Positions 31,691-42,053 of a DNA stretch of 64,000 nucleotides are shown here, piece after piece. The notes beneath the pieces are model-generated. The model ran no database searches and was not told where the DNA came from. It was given only the letters and a program-made list of their open reading frames with translations. Numbering within the stretch: the stretch's first letter is position 1; each line of letters opens with the position of its first letter. The DNA lies in contig OX336355.1 of the NCBI GenBank assembly GCA_946902875.1, forward strand, positions 17,145,347 through 17,209,346. The letters run 5' to 3'. The stretch comes from Nematopogon swammerdamellus (lineage: Eukaryota; Arthropoda; Insecta; Lepidoptera; Adelidae). The translations under genes and the position numbers were made by a program.

Positions 31691-32120
31691 TTTGCCATAT
31701 GAATCCTCATATAGTGAAACACGCTATGTCATGTCAAGTCGGGTAAAATTTTCAAAACAAAAGTCCGATCCAAAGCGCTCCTTCGTCCAAGGAAAGGGCG
31801 TTCCACACATCGTAGTAGGGAGGGCGTCGCTCAAAGCAGCATTTACGCCGTGACAGGTCTGCGTGGGCGACACTGTCCAATTGTGCTCACTGGGACAATT
31901 GCTAACTGTGAACAATGTTCATGTGAGATAACGCAGTGACAACAGGTGATAGGGGAAAATTATAATAGATAAATGATAACAAGGGTAGTGCGAATATGAG
32001 GGTTTATACATACTTGTGTATGTATTTAGACCGAGGTTCGAATAAGTTCGGCGTGTACCAGTGAGTTTTTTCTGACGAAAAAATACATAAAAACGTGTAG
32101 GTGTACACGTCATGCTTCAC
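31691..32120. other. unassigned interval
   Basis: No supported feature. Confidence 0.4.
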
Positions 32121-32262
32121 AGTTCGGAACCGCTGTAAAACTGTAGATCCCTTCCCTTATCCCTTACTAGGTGGTAGGTTCAAATTGTAGCCGACTGGGT
32201 TGGTACCACCGTACTTGATTTAAGAAGGCCGCATAGCCGCCGCATCAATATAAAAAAAATTA
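32121..32262 (+). mobile_element. Lep-A fragment
   Basis: TTCGGAACCGCTGTAAAACTG, CCTTACTAGGTGGTAGG, GACTGGGTTGGTACCACCG; ends early in ATATAAAAAAAA. Confidence 0.75.
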
Positions 32263-32374
32263 TGCAATTAATTTATCCTTATTGTTATTAGTTACCATGA
32301 GAGGTTTAGTACTTAAACTATTTTATTTTGAAGTCGCAAATAATAACAAAAGACATTATAAAGACATTATATTT

Positions 32375-32550
32375 TAACTAGCTTTTGCCCGCGGCTTCGC
32401 TCTCTTAAAATTCATTTTCGATGCATCTATATAACATTCAGTTGAAATGTATTTATTCGAAAAATACTCAAATTTGTATGAGAGCCCTATTTTAAAGAGG
32501 ACCTACTTTTACTTAAACGTGGAATCACACATAGAAGTGAGTGAAGCCTT
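32375..32550 (+). repeat. Lep-H repeat
   Basis: ACTAGCTTTTGCCCGCGGCT start; diverged body. Confidence 0.65.
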
Positions 32551-32555
32551 CGCTC

Positions 32556-32650
32556 GCCCCTTACTAGGTGGTAGGCTCAAATTGTAGCTGACAGGATTGG
32601 TAACATCGTACTGAACGTAAGATGGCCGCATAGCAGCCTCAGTACTGGGC
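32556..32650 (+). mobile_element. Lep-A fragment
   Basis: CCTTACTAGGTGGTAGGCTC to GATGGCCGCATAGCAGCC. Confidence 0.7.
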
Positions 32651-32651
32651 A

Positions 32652-32956
32652 GGGGATGCCAGCACCCCTATACAATCGACCTACCACGGACTCTGTACGT
32701 CTACACCAACCGGTTCTGTGGGCCTTTTATTCACAGAACCGGGAAAATGAGGAACGCACTCCCTGCCCGTCTATTTCCTCCCAAGTAGGTACAGCCGGGG
32801 TTTTGGGTTGAGAAGAGGTGTGAAAAGGCTCCAGTCAGGCCGGCATGGCATTCGCAATGCCGCCGGTGCATCACAGAATGTCTATGGGAATCGTTGGACA
32901 CCTACTCGTAGGTGAAACGACGCCACATGTCGCGCTTTCCATAATAAAAAAAAAAT
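32652..32956 (+). pseudogene. LINE-E C-terminal remnant and tail
   Basis: Same region as 23483-23735 but without its palindrome: ACACCAACCGGTTCTGTGGG, CACTCCCTGCCCG, GGCCGGCATGGCATTCGC, and CATGTCGCGCTTTCCATAAT. Frame broken. Confidence 0.8.
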
Positions 32957-33872
32957 GGGCTTCTTTATTTTTTTTATTCTATATTTAAATAGGATTTTCG
33001 CCGCCTAACGATAATGCAGTAAAGCCCCAAAGTAACTACTAAACAATACACCAAGGTGGGCTTTTTCAAACGTCGTCGTATCAACTAGAATTGAAAACGT
33101 ATATTCGACTAAAATTTGTACTGGTGATGGAGTGGAGAACTCCAAGGACACTCGGCGCATTCCCACGCTGTATCACAATGCTGACCCTCTGAGATGTCTT
33201 TCCAAACGAGGATCGCCTGAAATAATGTGAAATTTTTAAGACGCTTATTGCTTTTTATTCCGTCAGTCAACCCGTTAGCTTACTATTCAACCGGTAAATC
33301 ATTACTTAGTCGTTGTTATTCTTGCCTGTCTGTGATTCTACCTTTCTCACTTTATATTGCAGTTTAAAATGCAATAATAGGTAATTGTTTAACGTTTCTT
33401 TACAATCTATTTATTATATTATATATAATATTTGTTTTATTTAAAAAAAATAAAATGTATTATTGCAAAACTAATTGTAAATTCATTCTAAGTCAAAATT
33501 ATTCTAGTAAATATATATTATTTTTGTAGAGCACTTGTTATAAATTATTGGTAGGTTGCTTCATAAATTAATGTGAAATACCTAGTTTTTAAGTTGACGT
33601 GTGCTACTGCTAAAAATGTATGTAAAAATGTATTGGGTGCGAGCAAACATTTTACGAATTAACGTCACGGGCTTCTTCAGCGACCGCGGGAGTTCCTGGA
33701 GGCGACGTCTGGTGCCCGTTGTACCAGAAAACGCAGAAAACGTCAAACTGTCGACATCAAAACGTCTTCAGTACCTACCACTGTTAATCCGTAAACATTT
33801 CTAATGAGTAGATATAGTTAATAACAGGGTAAATTTAAAAACATTTCATTCTATTTCTCTGCTATTATTTCA
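32957..33872. other. unassigned AT-rich interval
   Basis: No gene seen. A 67-codon plus-strand frame (33601-33804) has no recognisable motif. Confidence 0.35.
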
Positions 33873-34135
33873 TACTAGCTCTTGCCCGCGGCTTCGCTCG
33901 CGTGAGATTAGTATTTAAAAAGAAGAAAGTAAGTTAGCCCACTACCGTACCTTTATTTCGGCGCGCGGAACAATTCGGTTTGTATGAGGGTCAGATCTTA
34001 GCGTAACCGGAAATGAATTTTATTTTGCCTATCCTATAGCTAAATGTGTTTGTGCTAAATTTCATCAAATTCGGATGAGCGGTTTAAGAGGAGTTATGGA
34101 GGAATATACATACATACAGAAGAGATTTCTAAAAA
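33873..34135 (+). repeat. Lep-H repeat, longest copy
   Basis: CTAGCTCTTGCCCGCGGCTTC, GTTAGCCCACTACCG, AAATTCGGATGAGCGGTTTA; the head matches 44476-44612. Confidence 0.7.
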
Positions 34136-34291
34136 TCGTCAATTTACTTTTAGTATCATACATAGAGTCTACAAACGCAATATCTCTCCATGACCATCCC
34201 TTACAGATTTATGATTAGTATTGATGATGATATAATTTTGATTATGCCTGTGTGGCGATAATAATAATATTGTAATAAGGAAGCAGAGAAG

Positions 34292-34519
34292 ATGCTGAAG
34301 TATCTGCAGCACGAGGTTACCAAAATGTGGCCCGTCGACTCGACGATCGTTGTGCCCATAGTCGTTTCGGCGCATGGGCTGATAGCGAAGAGCCTCGACG
34401 ACCACCTTGAGAGGCTCTCGCTGAGTGGTTGGGTCAAGGGCCAGATCCAGAAGGCAGCCCTGCTCGACACTGCACGCATCGTCCGGAGGTTCCTCTCTTT
34501 GGGACCCGATCATCGGTAG
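34292..34519 (+). pseudogene. LINE ORF2 C-terminal fragment
   Basis: 75-residue frame MLKYLQHEVTKMW, VPIVVSAHGLIAKSLDDHL, GQIQKAALLDTARIVRRFLS. This is the conserved C-terminal signature of several insect LINE polyproteins (x-MW...VPIVxxAxGxxxKxL...QKAxLLxTARIVRRFL). Upstream RT is absent. An ~130-bp 3' UTR with AAATAAAGGAATAA near 34636 follows. 5'-truncated retroelement remnant; clade uncertain. Confidence 0.65.
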
Positions 34520-34789
34520 CTTGGGCTCGCCCCGCCGCCGGTGGTGGAAACTCCATTTTTTTTAAGGTTAATTTTGTATATGTTTTTATGTTAGGTTTTG
34601 AATGTGTACAAAATTAGTTTTAAGAATATGTGTAAATAAAGGAATAATATTATAATAATACACTTTATGCCACTTAATGTGTGGCAAGTTCGGGCTTATT
34701 GCCCTAAGCAATTTCCTCCAGTCAACCCGGTGGACCCACATTTTTCATGGAATCCGAACCATGGGGCAGTTAGGTGAAGTATGCACGTA

Positions 34790-34908
34790 GAGTTTTATTC
34801 AAATCAGAAAAAAAAAACTCATCGGTACACGCCGGTTGATTCGAACCCCGGACCTCTCGCAAGAGAAGCCGACGACGACGCTCAGACCACTCGGCCACCC
34901 GCCGCTTT
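34790..34908 (-). mobile_element. tRNA-derived SINE head (Ser/Leu-like)
   Basis: Minus strand: GGCGGGTGGCCGAGTGGTCT (box A), an extended-arm-like middle, and GGTCCGGGGTTCGAATCAAC (box B), then ACCGATGAG followed by an A/T-rich tail near 34808. No CCA-compatible acceptor pairing, so it is SINE-like rather than a working tRNA. Confidence 0.6.
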
Positions 34909-35027
34909 TGGATCTCGTGGCGTTCTGACCCATTCTCAGGACCCACTGTCAAAAAGAAAAAAAAATTGTGGTGTTTCGACCCATTTACATTTAATTTTGA
35001 GTGGCGTTCTGACCCACTTACCAGAAT
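34909..35027 (-). repeat. GGCGTTCTGACCCA repeat, left half, split by LINE-E
   Basis: GGATCTCGTGGCGTTCTGAC, GGACCCACTGTCAAAAAG and GTGGCGTTCTGACCCACTTA. The uninterrupted inverted copy is at 38225-38455. Confidence 0.85.
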
Positions 35028-36615
35028 TTTTTTTTTTTTTTTTTTTTTTTTTATACTAAGCGCGACATGTGGCGCCGAGTCACCCATAAGGTGTCTAGCG
35101 ACGCCCATGGACATTCGGACGCAGGCGGGGGCTGCGAATGCCATGCCGGCCTGACAGGTGCCTATTCACGCCTCTCTTGAAGGACCCGAGACTATACTTG
35201 GGGGGAAATATGTGGGCAGGTAGAGCGTTCCAGAGTTTGCCGGTTCTGTGGAGAAAGGATCTGCAGAACCGATTTGTACGCATCCGCGGTAAATCCAGCG
35301 TATAGGGATGCAATCCCTGCCCAGTGCGCGTTGTACGGAGGTGGAAAGGGGACGCCGGAATCGCGTTAAACAGCTCCTCCGAGCACTCCCCGTGGAATAA
35401 GCGATAGAACACGCTTAGGGCGCCGACATCCCTACGAAGTTGCAGCGGTTCTAGATCGCGGGACACGTCGGGGTCATCCACAAGTCGCACGGCTCGACGC
35501 TGGATCGAGTCCAAAGGCGCAAGCTGGTATTTGGCTGAGCCATCCCACAGGTGCGAGCAGTACTCCAAGCAGGACCTAATCTGCGATTTATACAGAAGCA
35601 GCCTTTGGCCCGGCGTGAAGTACCGTCGAACCTTATTGAGTACGCCTAGCTTTTTTGAGGCCAGCTTGGCCTTGCCCTCGATATGGCGCCGGTAATTTAG
35701 GTCGTGCGACAGTTCGACTCCGAGGACCCCGAGGTGGTCGCTTAATTTAAGCGACGTGCCTTGGAAGGAAGGAACTGGTGTGAACGCCGCCCTCTTCGCA
35801 CTGAACGCGCAAACTTGTGTTTTTGAAGCGTTGAACTCGACCAAATTGCTACGGCCCCATTCGGAAATAGACCGAAGCGTTTGTTCGAGTTCAGACACAA
35901 GTCTTCGCCTCTTTTCATCCACAACTTCTCGTCTGGCTGAAGGGTGACTGGTATAGGATCCGTGTGCTGTACTGTCATCCGCATAACAATGTATGTTGCC
36001 GAGTGGCAGCATGTCATTGATATGCAGAAGAAACAGTGTGGGTGACAGCACAGAACCCTGCGGTACGCCGGCATTCACTGACATGGCGTCCGACGAGCAA
36101 CCGTCCACTAGGACCTGAATGCTACGCCCATGTAGGAAGTCGGCGACCCAGTCGCAGAGGCCAGAAGGAAGTCCGTACGCCGGAAGCTTGCCCAGGAGCG
36201 ATTTGTGCCAAACCCTATCGAATGCCTTGGCAATATCGAGGCCAATTGCCAAGGATTCACCATGTCCTTCAAGCGATTCCCCCCAAAGGTGAGTGACGTA
36301 CGCTAGGAGATCACCAGCAGATCGGTTTGGCCGAAAGCCATATTGCCGATCGCTGATGAGGTTATTTGTCTCCAGGTACGCCATGAGCTGGGCGTTGATA
36401 ATACGCTCCATCACCTTGCAGAGTAGGGAGGTAATCGCTATAGGTCGGTAGTTCGAAGGGTTTGAGCGGTCGCCCTTTTTGGGGACCGCTTGAACAAATG
36501 CAGATTTCCAGGCTGCCGGCACACGGGAAGCAGAGTAAGAGAGGCGGAAAAGGCGCGTTAGCACTGGAGCCAGCTCGGGAGCACACCGTTTCAGCACCAA
36601 TGCAGGAATCCTACA
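35028..36615 (-). mobile_element. LINE-E, 5'-truncated Jockey/CR1-type retrotransposon
   Basis: Minus-strand insertion with a T-run at 35028-35052 (its poly(A)) and target duplication CAGAAT at 35022-35027 and 36616-36621. The empty site is preserved in the copy at 38225-38455 (CCAGAATACACAG). Tails of the same family are scattered through the window at 9261, 11773, 16574, 21944, 23483, 32652, 42519, 54866 and 56985. Confidence 0.9.
35095..36609 (-). CDS. LINE-E reverse transcriptase ORF2 (partial, open)
   Basis: One uninterrupted minus-strand frame of about 500 codons. RT motifs are in order: SNYRPIAITSLLCKVME, DRQYGFRPNRSAGDLL, LDIAKAFDRVWH (first catalytic Asp), AGVPQGSVLSPTLF, CYADDSTAHG (catalytic Asp pair), then the thumb LGVELSHDLNYRRH, GQRLLLYKSQIRSCLEYCS and the C-terminal TGKLWNALPAHIF, stopping shortly after. 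The element starts at about the GIPALVLKRC position of the RT, so the apurinic endonuclease and the first RT motifs are gone. The frame upstream of 36610 reads into host repeat, so the ATG at 36660 is incidental. The absence of stops suggests recent insertion, but without a 5' end it cannot be autonomous. YADD and the C-terminal WNALP place it in the Jockey/CR1 group; the exact clade is uncertain. Confidence 0.85.
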   Translation of the reverse strand: MPALVLKRCAPELAPVLTRLFRLSYSASRVPAAWKSAFVQAVPKKGDRSNPSNYRPIAITSLLCKVMERIINAQLMAYLETNNLISDRQYGFRPNRSAGDLLAYVTHLWGESLEGHGESLAIGLDIAKAFDRVWHKSLLGKLPAYGLPSGLCDWVADFLHGRSIQVLVDGCSSDAMSVNAGVPQGSVLSPTLFLLHINDMLPLGNIHCYADDSTAHGSYTSHPSARREVVDEKRRRLVSELEQTLRSISEWGRSNLVEFNASKTQVCAFSAKRAAFTPVPSFQGTSLKLSDHLGVLGVELSHDLNYRRHIEGKAKLASKKLGVLNKVRRYFTPGQRLLLYKSQIRSCLEYCSHLWDGSAKYQLAPLDSIQRRAVRLVDDPDVSRDLEPLQLRRDVGALSVFYRLFHGECSEELFNAIPASPFHLRTTRTGQGLHPYTLDLPRMRTNRFCRSFLHRTGKLWNALPAHIFPPKYSLGSFKRGVNRHLSGRHGIRSPRLRPNVHGRR

Positions 36616-36725
36616 CAGAATACACAGATACCTACAGTAAGTGAACTTCCTTTGTGGCAATTTGCAAACCTCCTATCATTTCTGCTGCCCTGGTACTTTA
36701 TTTCCCATTCCCAGCTTACCAAGAA
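36616..36725 (-). repeat. GGCGTTCTGACCCA repeat, right half
   Basis: CAGAATACACAGATACC, AGTAAGTGAACTTCCTTTG and CCCATTCCCAGCTTACCAAG; resumes the repeat broken by LINE-E. It has a 4-bp CTAC extra relative to the copy at 38.3 kb. Confidence 0.85.
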
Positions 36726-37284
36726 TCGATTGAAGTGGTACAGAATTATTCGCCATATGTGCCAGACTGCAAATTGCTGAATAAGTCCACATCACAAAAG
36801 TTTTTCTGAAGGTAACCAGACACCATACTAATTTATCAAACTGAAAATTGCCGAAAACGACCACATCACAAGTTTTGCTGAAGGTTACTATGGTGAACAC
36901 CATAGTATTATGCTGATTTTTCGAAAACCACTGAACCAATTTCGATAAAATTGAAATGGGACCACCTCGGAAGTATGACCTAACTAACAAAAAAAGAATT
37001 TTCTAAATCGGCCCTCAATTGACGGAGAAATCGCGTAACAAACATACAAAAAAAAAAAATAAAAAAAAAAACATACAGACGAATTGAGAACCTCCTCCTT
37101 TTTTGGAAGTCGGTTAAAAATATATAATATATAAAATAAAATGTGACCAAATTGTTCAGAAAAAAATGTGACATGAAGTTATTTTTCTTAATATCGAATA
37201 GAAAATGGCCAGTTACCAGTTACCTATCTGTAGCTATGAGATAATAAAACTTAAACTTTATTAAAAAAATATTTAGTTTGTTAT
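36726..37284. other. unassigned interval ending in AACCGACTTCC repeat
   Basis: GAGAACCTCCTCC and TTTTGGAAGTCGGTTAAAAA near 37087-37120 are the reverse of the family at 12916. Nothing else supported. Confidence 0.4.
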
Positions 37285-37402
37285 GAACTATGTATCTAAA
37301 TAGAAGTATTATATACTGGTGTTGTATGTTTACTGTGCTGAATTTTCAGCACAGTAAACATACAAAACCAGTATAGAATACTTCTATTTGGATACATCGT
37401 TC
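37285..37402. repeat. 118-bp foldback hairpin
   Basis: Arms of ~58 bp (starting GAACTATGTATCTAAATAGA and ending TATTTGGATACATCGTTC) with four mismatches and almost no loop. A MITE-like foldback or a long-hairpin RNA template. Confidence 0.85.
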
Positions 37403-37424
37403 AAATAAACCGTTCCTTCCACTC

Positions 37425-37610
37425 TGCACTACCAAGCTGCACTACCAGTAGTGCTGTTTGGAATTTTTTTCCCATCTGCACTACTGTACTACAAGCTGCG
37501 AAACCGGTAGTGTCGTTTGGAATTATTTCCTCCCGTTTGCACTACTGAGTAGTAGTGCACAATGGAATTTTAAAGAGCCTTACTTTTTCATTCCCAACTG
37601 CACTACCAAA
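37425..37610 (+). repeat. degenerate ~70-bp tandem repeat
   Basis: CACTACCAGTAGTGC, GTTTGGAATTTTTTTCCC and CTGCACTACTG recur two to three times with short palindromes AGTAGTGC/GCACTACT. A 93-codon frame over it is not a gene. Confidence 0.5.
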
Positions 37611-37796
37611 AGATTGTATATACGAATCTTTGGTGCTATGTTTTTTTTCCGGAGTGTATATCAGATTAAACAACACAACAACAAAAAACAACAAAAAATT
37701 CAAATTCTTAATTTTCAGAAAAACATAAATATAACATAAGTAATTAATAAATGTATTTAGTTGTATGTCATTATTATTATTTATGTTTTATTGTTT

Positions 37797-38038
37797 ACAA
37801 GCTGTGCCCGCCGCTCCGCCCGCTCTCATATTTCACTTCACTGCTAACCTCATAAGCCATTTAGCGTGATAGTAAGTAGCCTATAGTTGATGGGAAGAAT
37901 CAAGCTATCCGTAGAATTTTGTTTTATTAAAATCGGTTCAGTGGTTCTCGAGTTATAAGCGGACAGACAGACATACACTCAGACACTCAGACACTCAGAC
38001 AGAAAGCAGACGTTGGATTTTATTATAGGTAAGGATAA
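37797..38038 (+). repeat. Lep-D repeat
   Basis: ACAAGCTGTGCCCGCCGCTC to GTTGGATTTTATTATAGG. Confidence 0.85.
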
Positions 38039-38094
38039 GGATTTTTATACTATTTAAAAGAAAAAAATCTCTCATTTAATTTCTCGCCCTACCC

Positions 38095-38192
38095 ACCTAC
38101 ACTACTCACAATCTTAGGCATGACTGGCAGATATGCATTTAGGCTTTAAGTCCACCTTTTGTTATTTTTTGTGCAATAAAGTATTGAAATGG
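38095..38192 (+). repeat. LINE 3' tail
   Basis: GGCATGACTGGCAGATATGC, TTTAAGTCCACCTTTTG and TGCAATAAAGTATTG. Confidence 0.6.
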
Positions 38193-38224
38193 TCAGAATA
38201 CAGTCACCGTAATTAAAGTGGAAA

Positions 38225-38455
38225 CCCGAAGACTTCTTGGTAAGCTGGGAATGGGAAATAAAGTACCAGGGCAGCAGAAATGATAGGACGTTTCCAAATT
38301 GCCACAAAGGAAGTTCACTTACTGTATCTGTGTATTCTGGTAAGTGGGTCAGAACGCCACTCAAAATTGGGTCGAAACACCACAATTTTTTTTTCTTTTT
38401 GACAGTGGGTCCTGAGAATGGGTCAGAACGCCACGAGATCCGCTTTTGAGCAACA
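38225..38455 (+). repeat. GGCGTTCTGACCCA repeat, uninterrupted copy
   Basis: Inverted copy of 34909-35027 plus 36616-36725, joined without LINE-E; serves as the pre-insertion site. Confidence 0.85.
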
Positions 38456-38864
38456 ATAAACAATAGTCAGGTTATACATTTACGATGTAGGCCACGTGGT
38501 ATCCAACATCTGTATCAGCGGTTCCCAAAAGGTGTTCCGCGGAACCCTGGGGTTCTGCGGAAGGGTCACAAGGATTCCGTGGGTTCAGCCGGGAAAAGCG
38601 AAATGTGAATTAAAAACCTAAAAAACAAAAAACAACTTTTGTTTCATATACCTGGATGAACAAGTATGTAGGTATGTATATTTATGTGTACATAATATTC
38701 TATATATTTTGTAATTTACATGTATTTAAGACATGTATGGCTTGTATTTAATTAGCATGTACTCATGTGTATTGTTTATTTATTCTTATTATTATTTTAT
38801 CTTCAATTCTCATGCTCAACTCTTTTGCTACTACCTACTTACATTCCAATATATTATCGAATCT

Positions 38865-39000
38865 CAAACATCCAAGGTTGACTGTAAGAAATATCTGTAA
38901 GGGATAAGTCTGCATTTGTATCTTATGTAAATTTTCTAATGTACTTGTTACTGTTTAATGTTTACTGGAGCAATAAAGCATTTTCTATCTATCTAAAAGC
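38865..39000 (+). repeat. LINE 3' tail (AAAGGTTGACTG family)
   Basis: CAAACATCCAAGGTTGACTG, GGGATAAGTCTGCATTTG and GAGCAATAAAGCATTTTC. Confidence 0.7.
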
Positions 39001-39214
39001 AAAAAACGCTCTCCCTAATAAAAAACGTGTAAAATGTTTTTAATTTCAAACAATAGTCTTGCTATTCAAATCAAACATGATAATCCGCCAACAATTTAGT
39101 ATAAAAAATTAGGTATAGGCTAGTCTGTGGGTACAGGTCACATAGATTTAGTTTTTATGTTCACAATAGTTAATTAACGTTTTCAATTGATTTGGTGTTC
39201 CGCCAACAGAAGGG

Positions 39215-39620
39215 CAATCGTTTAGGTTTTCCGTGCAATTCAGTGTAGCCGGCACGACCGAAGGGAAGCACTGACATGGCACCTAGTTCACCCGGTGTTA
39301 TAGCACAGATTACTTAATAGTTACTTCGTAACAGATAAATCAGTCCATAGAAAAAGTTCCACACCTTCGGCTTTAATAGCCTACTGTTTCACGTCGCCAA
39401 TCGCTGCGTGCGAAAATGTCCCTAAACGATCGGGTGTAAAGTGATTATTGCTTTGCAGCTGCGCGCAGTTGCGTGGGCGAGCGTGTAGGTATGCTTCGCG
39501 CGGCTGACGAATTTCCACTGAATTTAGACCGCGCAAGTACATAGAGTGCGTGAGGCCTGGTTATAGGCTTACATCACGGATGTTGTAGGTGATGTAGCCA
39601 ACCGTGCTAGTTTAAATAAA
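39215..39620 (+). mobile_element. Lep-B SINE split by an 8-bp-duplication element
   Basis: Body from TTCCGTGCAATTCAGTGTAG to GGTGTTATAG (39303), resuming GGCTTACATCACGGATGTTG at 39565 to AAATAAAAAAAC. Confidence 0.8.
39304..39558 (-). mobile_element. non-autonomous element, AGGCCTCACG/CACAGATTAC ends, copy 1
   Basis: Ends CACAGATTACTTAATAGT and TGCGTGAGGCCT. Flanks TGTTATAG (39296-39303) and GGTTATAG (39559-39566) match 7 of 8. Inverted sister at 45769-46056. No TIR and no ORF. Confidence 0.75.
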
Positions 39621-39731
39621 AAAACAAGGGTTCCGTAGCCGAAAATAGTTGGGAACCGTTGCCACTATTTATTTACTGTGACGCTGCTGTATACACACAA
39701 ATGGCACGTACGCCACACGGTATGTCATAAT

Positions 39732-40229
39732 TAGTGTTGTAACGAATGCCTATTTTTCCACTTCTCGAATACGAATGCGAATACGAATATTCCAAAATTA
39801 TATTCGCGAATACGAATATTGAAAAATGTTATATGAAATTTTATATCCAAATGAAAAAAACGCTTAGATTTTCTATTATAAATGTAGATCTACCTACATT
39901 GAGTCCTAAAATTATATGAATACGGACTTGTTTTAATGTTTTTCTCTGTTTTTGATAACTTGACACTGTATTTTGAAAAAAAAAAAATATTAAAGAAATT
40001 AGTGCATTACAAAATATTTATAATTGTATTTAATAATCAAACTTTAGGAGTGGCAAATTATACAAGGAATAACAGCTTAGCAGCTTCTTCGGAATTTAAC
40101 TAATGGTAAAATATTCGATAAATATTCGGTAGGTATCTTACAACCGAATACGAATACGGATATGAATATTAAAAATGAACCGAATATTCGGAATTTCGAA
40201 TGCGAATACAGATATTCGTTACAACCCTA
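39732..40229. mobile_element. hAT-like MITE rich in ATTCG
   Basis: Termini TAGTGTTGTAACGAAT and (inverted) TAGGGTTGTAACGAAT, with an exact 8-bp duplication GTCATAAT at 39724-39731 and 40230-40237. The interior has many GAATACGAAT variants and no transposase. Confidence 0.85.
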
Positions 40230-40237
40230 GTCATAAT

Positions 40238-40481
40238 GTACACATGGTGTACTCTAGCATATGTACACATTATGTAGAGCAGTAAGTACAACAAGACAAG
40301 AAGGCAATAAAACCCTAAGTCTGAGTGGACGTTTCAGACAGAGGCTCGACCGTTAGTGAGACGCGATGTGACGCAAGCCACTCCGCCCGGCCGATGGATG
40401 CAGGAGATAATAAGATCGGCAGTTTAACATCGGCCCATATTTAATTTCTATAATGATCGAATTTGTATTCTAGTTTTTTTT
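40238..40481. other. unassigned interval
   Basis: A short inverted pair ATAATGTACACAT/ATGTACACATTAT lies at 40233-40275; no gene. Confidence 0.35.
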
Positions 40482-41076
40482 TATTTAAACTGACACGGTT
40501 GGCTACACCACCTACTACATCCGTGATGTCAGCCCATAACACCTTTGTGAACTAGGTGCCACGTCAGTGCTTCCATCACTGAACTGGACGGAAAACACTA
40601 ACTATTTACATAGCAGGCCTTTAATATCAAACATGGCTTTGTCCACTTTTTGCAATTTGACAGTAGAGCATGAAAGCGTTCTGTGAGTGATATGGCGATG
40701 TAGTTGGACATTGCTATTTCTGTTGCGCAATGGTATTTTCAGATCAATATTTACACTAGACAAAGCTATTTTTGATGTGGTATCGCCGTTGATATCTGTA
40801 GGAAAATAGGTACTCTTTCATATTAACAAATAAAACCCATTTCCTTGGTGGGTGGACAAAGCCATGTTTGATATTAGAGGCCTGTCGTTTCAACCGACCG
40901 TTTATTCAGTGCGGTTGTATCGACCCCGTCGGGTTGAACCCTACCACCTAGTAAGGTAAGAAGGGAAGGGACCTACAGTTTTACGTGGAATCCGAACCAC
41001 GGTCAGCCTCTAACGGTCGAGCGGTCACCCATCCAAGCACTGAACGCGACGCTGTGCTACCGAGGAGGCTGACGGT
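40482..41076 (-). mobile_element. Lep-B SINE, tRNA/5S head, split by a MITE
   Basis: AACTGACACGGTTGGC (3' end) through to GCTACCGAGGAGGCTGA (head); interrupted at 40614-40884. Confidence 0.85.
40614..40884. mobile_element. 271-bp MITE nested in a SINE
   Basis: 33-bp terminal inverted repeats beginning CAGGCCTTTAATATCAAACA with one mismatch. Inserted at ACATAG/CCGTTTC of Lep-B. No clear target duplication is preserved. No ORF. Confidence 0.85.
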
Positions 41077-41287
41077 ATGCGCTTATGCCGCCTCTCCACT
41101 CCTTAGTCCAAGGTCGAGCTCGTCAATGGTACGGGCTCTTTCTTACGACACATGTCTTCATTAACTCACTTTGGATTAACGCAGCGCGTCAACTGTACAA
41201 TGTCACGCACACTGGACTTGCTTGACCCACGTCCAAATTCAAATTTCTTTACTCTTTTATTAACTCCCGACGCAAAAAGAGGGGTAT

Positions 41288-41628
41288 TTTTTTGTGGAAA
41301 CTGACACGGTTGGCTTCATCACCTACAACATCCGTGATGTCAGCCCATAACACCGGGTGAACTAGGTGCCATGTCAGTGCCTCCCTTGATTTCATGTCGG
41401 CTACACTGAACTGGACGGAAAACACGAACTATTTACATAGCCGTTTCGACCGACGTTTCGCTCAGTGCGGTGGTATCAACCCAGGCGGGATAAACCCTAC
41501 CACCTATTAAGGTAAGAAGGGAAGCAACGGTCGAGCTGTCACCCATCCAAGTACTGACCGCCCTCAAGGTTGCTTAACAACAGTCGATCGACCGCACCAC
41601 TGAGCTACCGAGGCGTGAGGCTGACGAG
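41288..41628 (-). mobile_element. Lep-B SINE, full-length tRNA/5S head
   Basis: GGAAACTGACACGGTTGGC to GAGCTACCGAGGCGTGAGGC. Confidence 0.85.
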
Positions 41629-41689
41629 GTATGTATGGGAATTAAACAATATTTCATTGAGACATATGCGTATTCAGTATGCTTCGTCA

Positions 41690-42053
41690 TCATTTTTAGG
41701 GTTCCGTATCCGTCGTGCGGGACCCTATTACTAAGCCTACGCCGTCTGTCAGTCTGTCTGTCTGTCCGTCTGTCCGTCTATCTGCCCGAGGGCTGTATCT
41801 CTTGTACCGTAATAGGTAGCCCGCTGAAATTTTCACAGAATATGTGTTATTATGGCCGATATAATAAATAATAAAAAAAAAGAAAAGGCAAAAAATTCAC
41901 GCGGTTCACCATACAAGAAACTAAAAAGTTTATGCGCGCCATCTACCGAAAACAGTATGAAGCATTTTAACTAATCAATAGATGGCGTGAGTTGCGCTGA
42001 CCATGATATTGCGATACGGAACCCTCGGTGCGCGAGTTCGACTCGCACTTGTT
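41690..42053 (-). repeat. Lep-C repeat
   Basis: GGGTTCCGTATCCGTCGTGC, (GTCT)n, TTATTATGGCCGATATAATA, GCGCCATCTACCGAAAACAG and GCGCGAGTTCGACTCGCACT. Confidence 0.85.

Larger units (their letters stand above)
38516..39655. other. possible decayed hAT element shell
   Basis: CAGCGGTTCCCAAAAGG at one end and GTTGGGAACCGTTG at the other are inverted and resemble hAT ends. The flanks show no convincing 8-bp duplication. The interval contains a LINE tail, a split Lep-B and the element at 39304. Weak. Confidence 0.25.

Noticed and set aside
31461..31853. 130-codon plus-strand ORF
   Set aside because: Overlaps the dispersed 395-bp repeat whose other copy is not open; no family signature.
34770..35144. 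124-codon minus-strand ORF
   Set aside because: Runs through a tRNA-derived SINE, a poly-T/A tail and a dispersed repeat.
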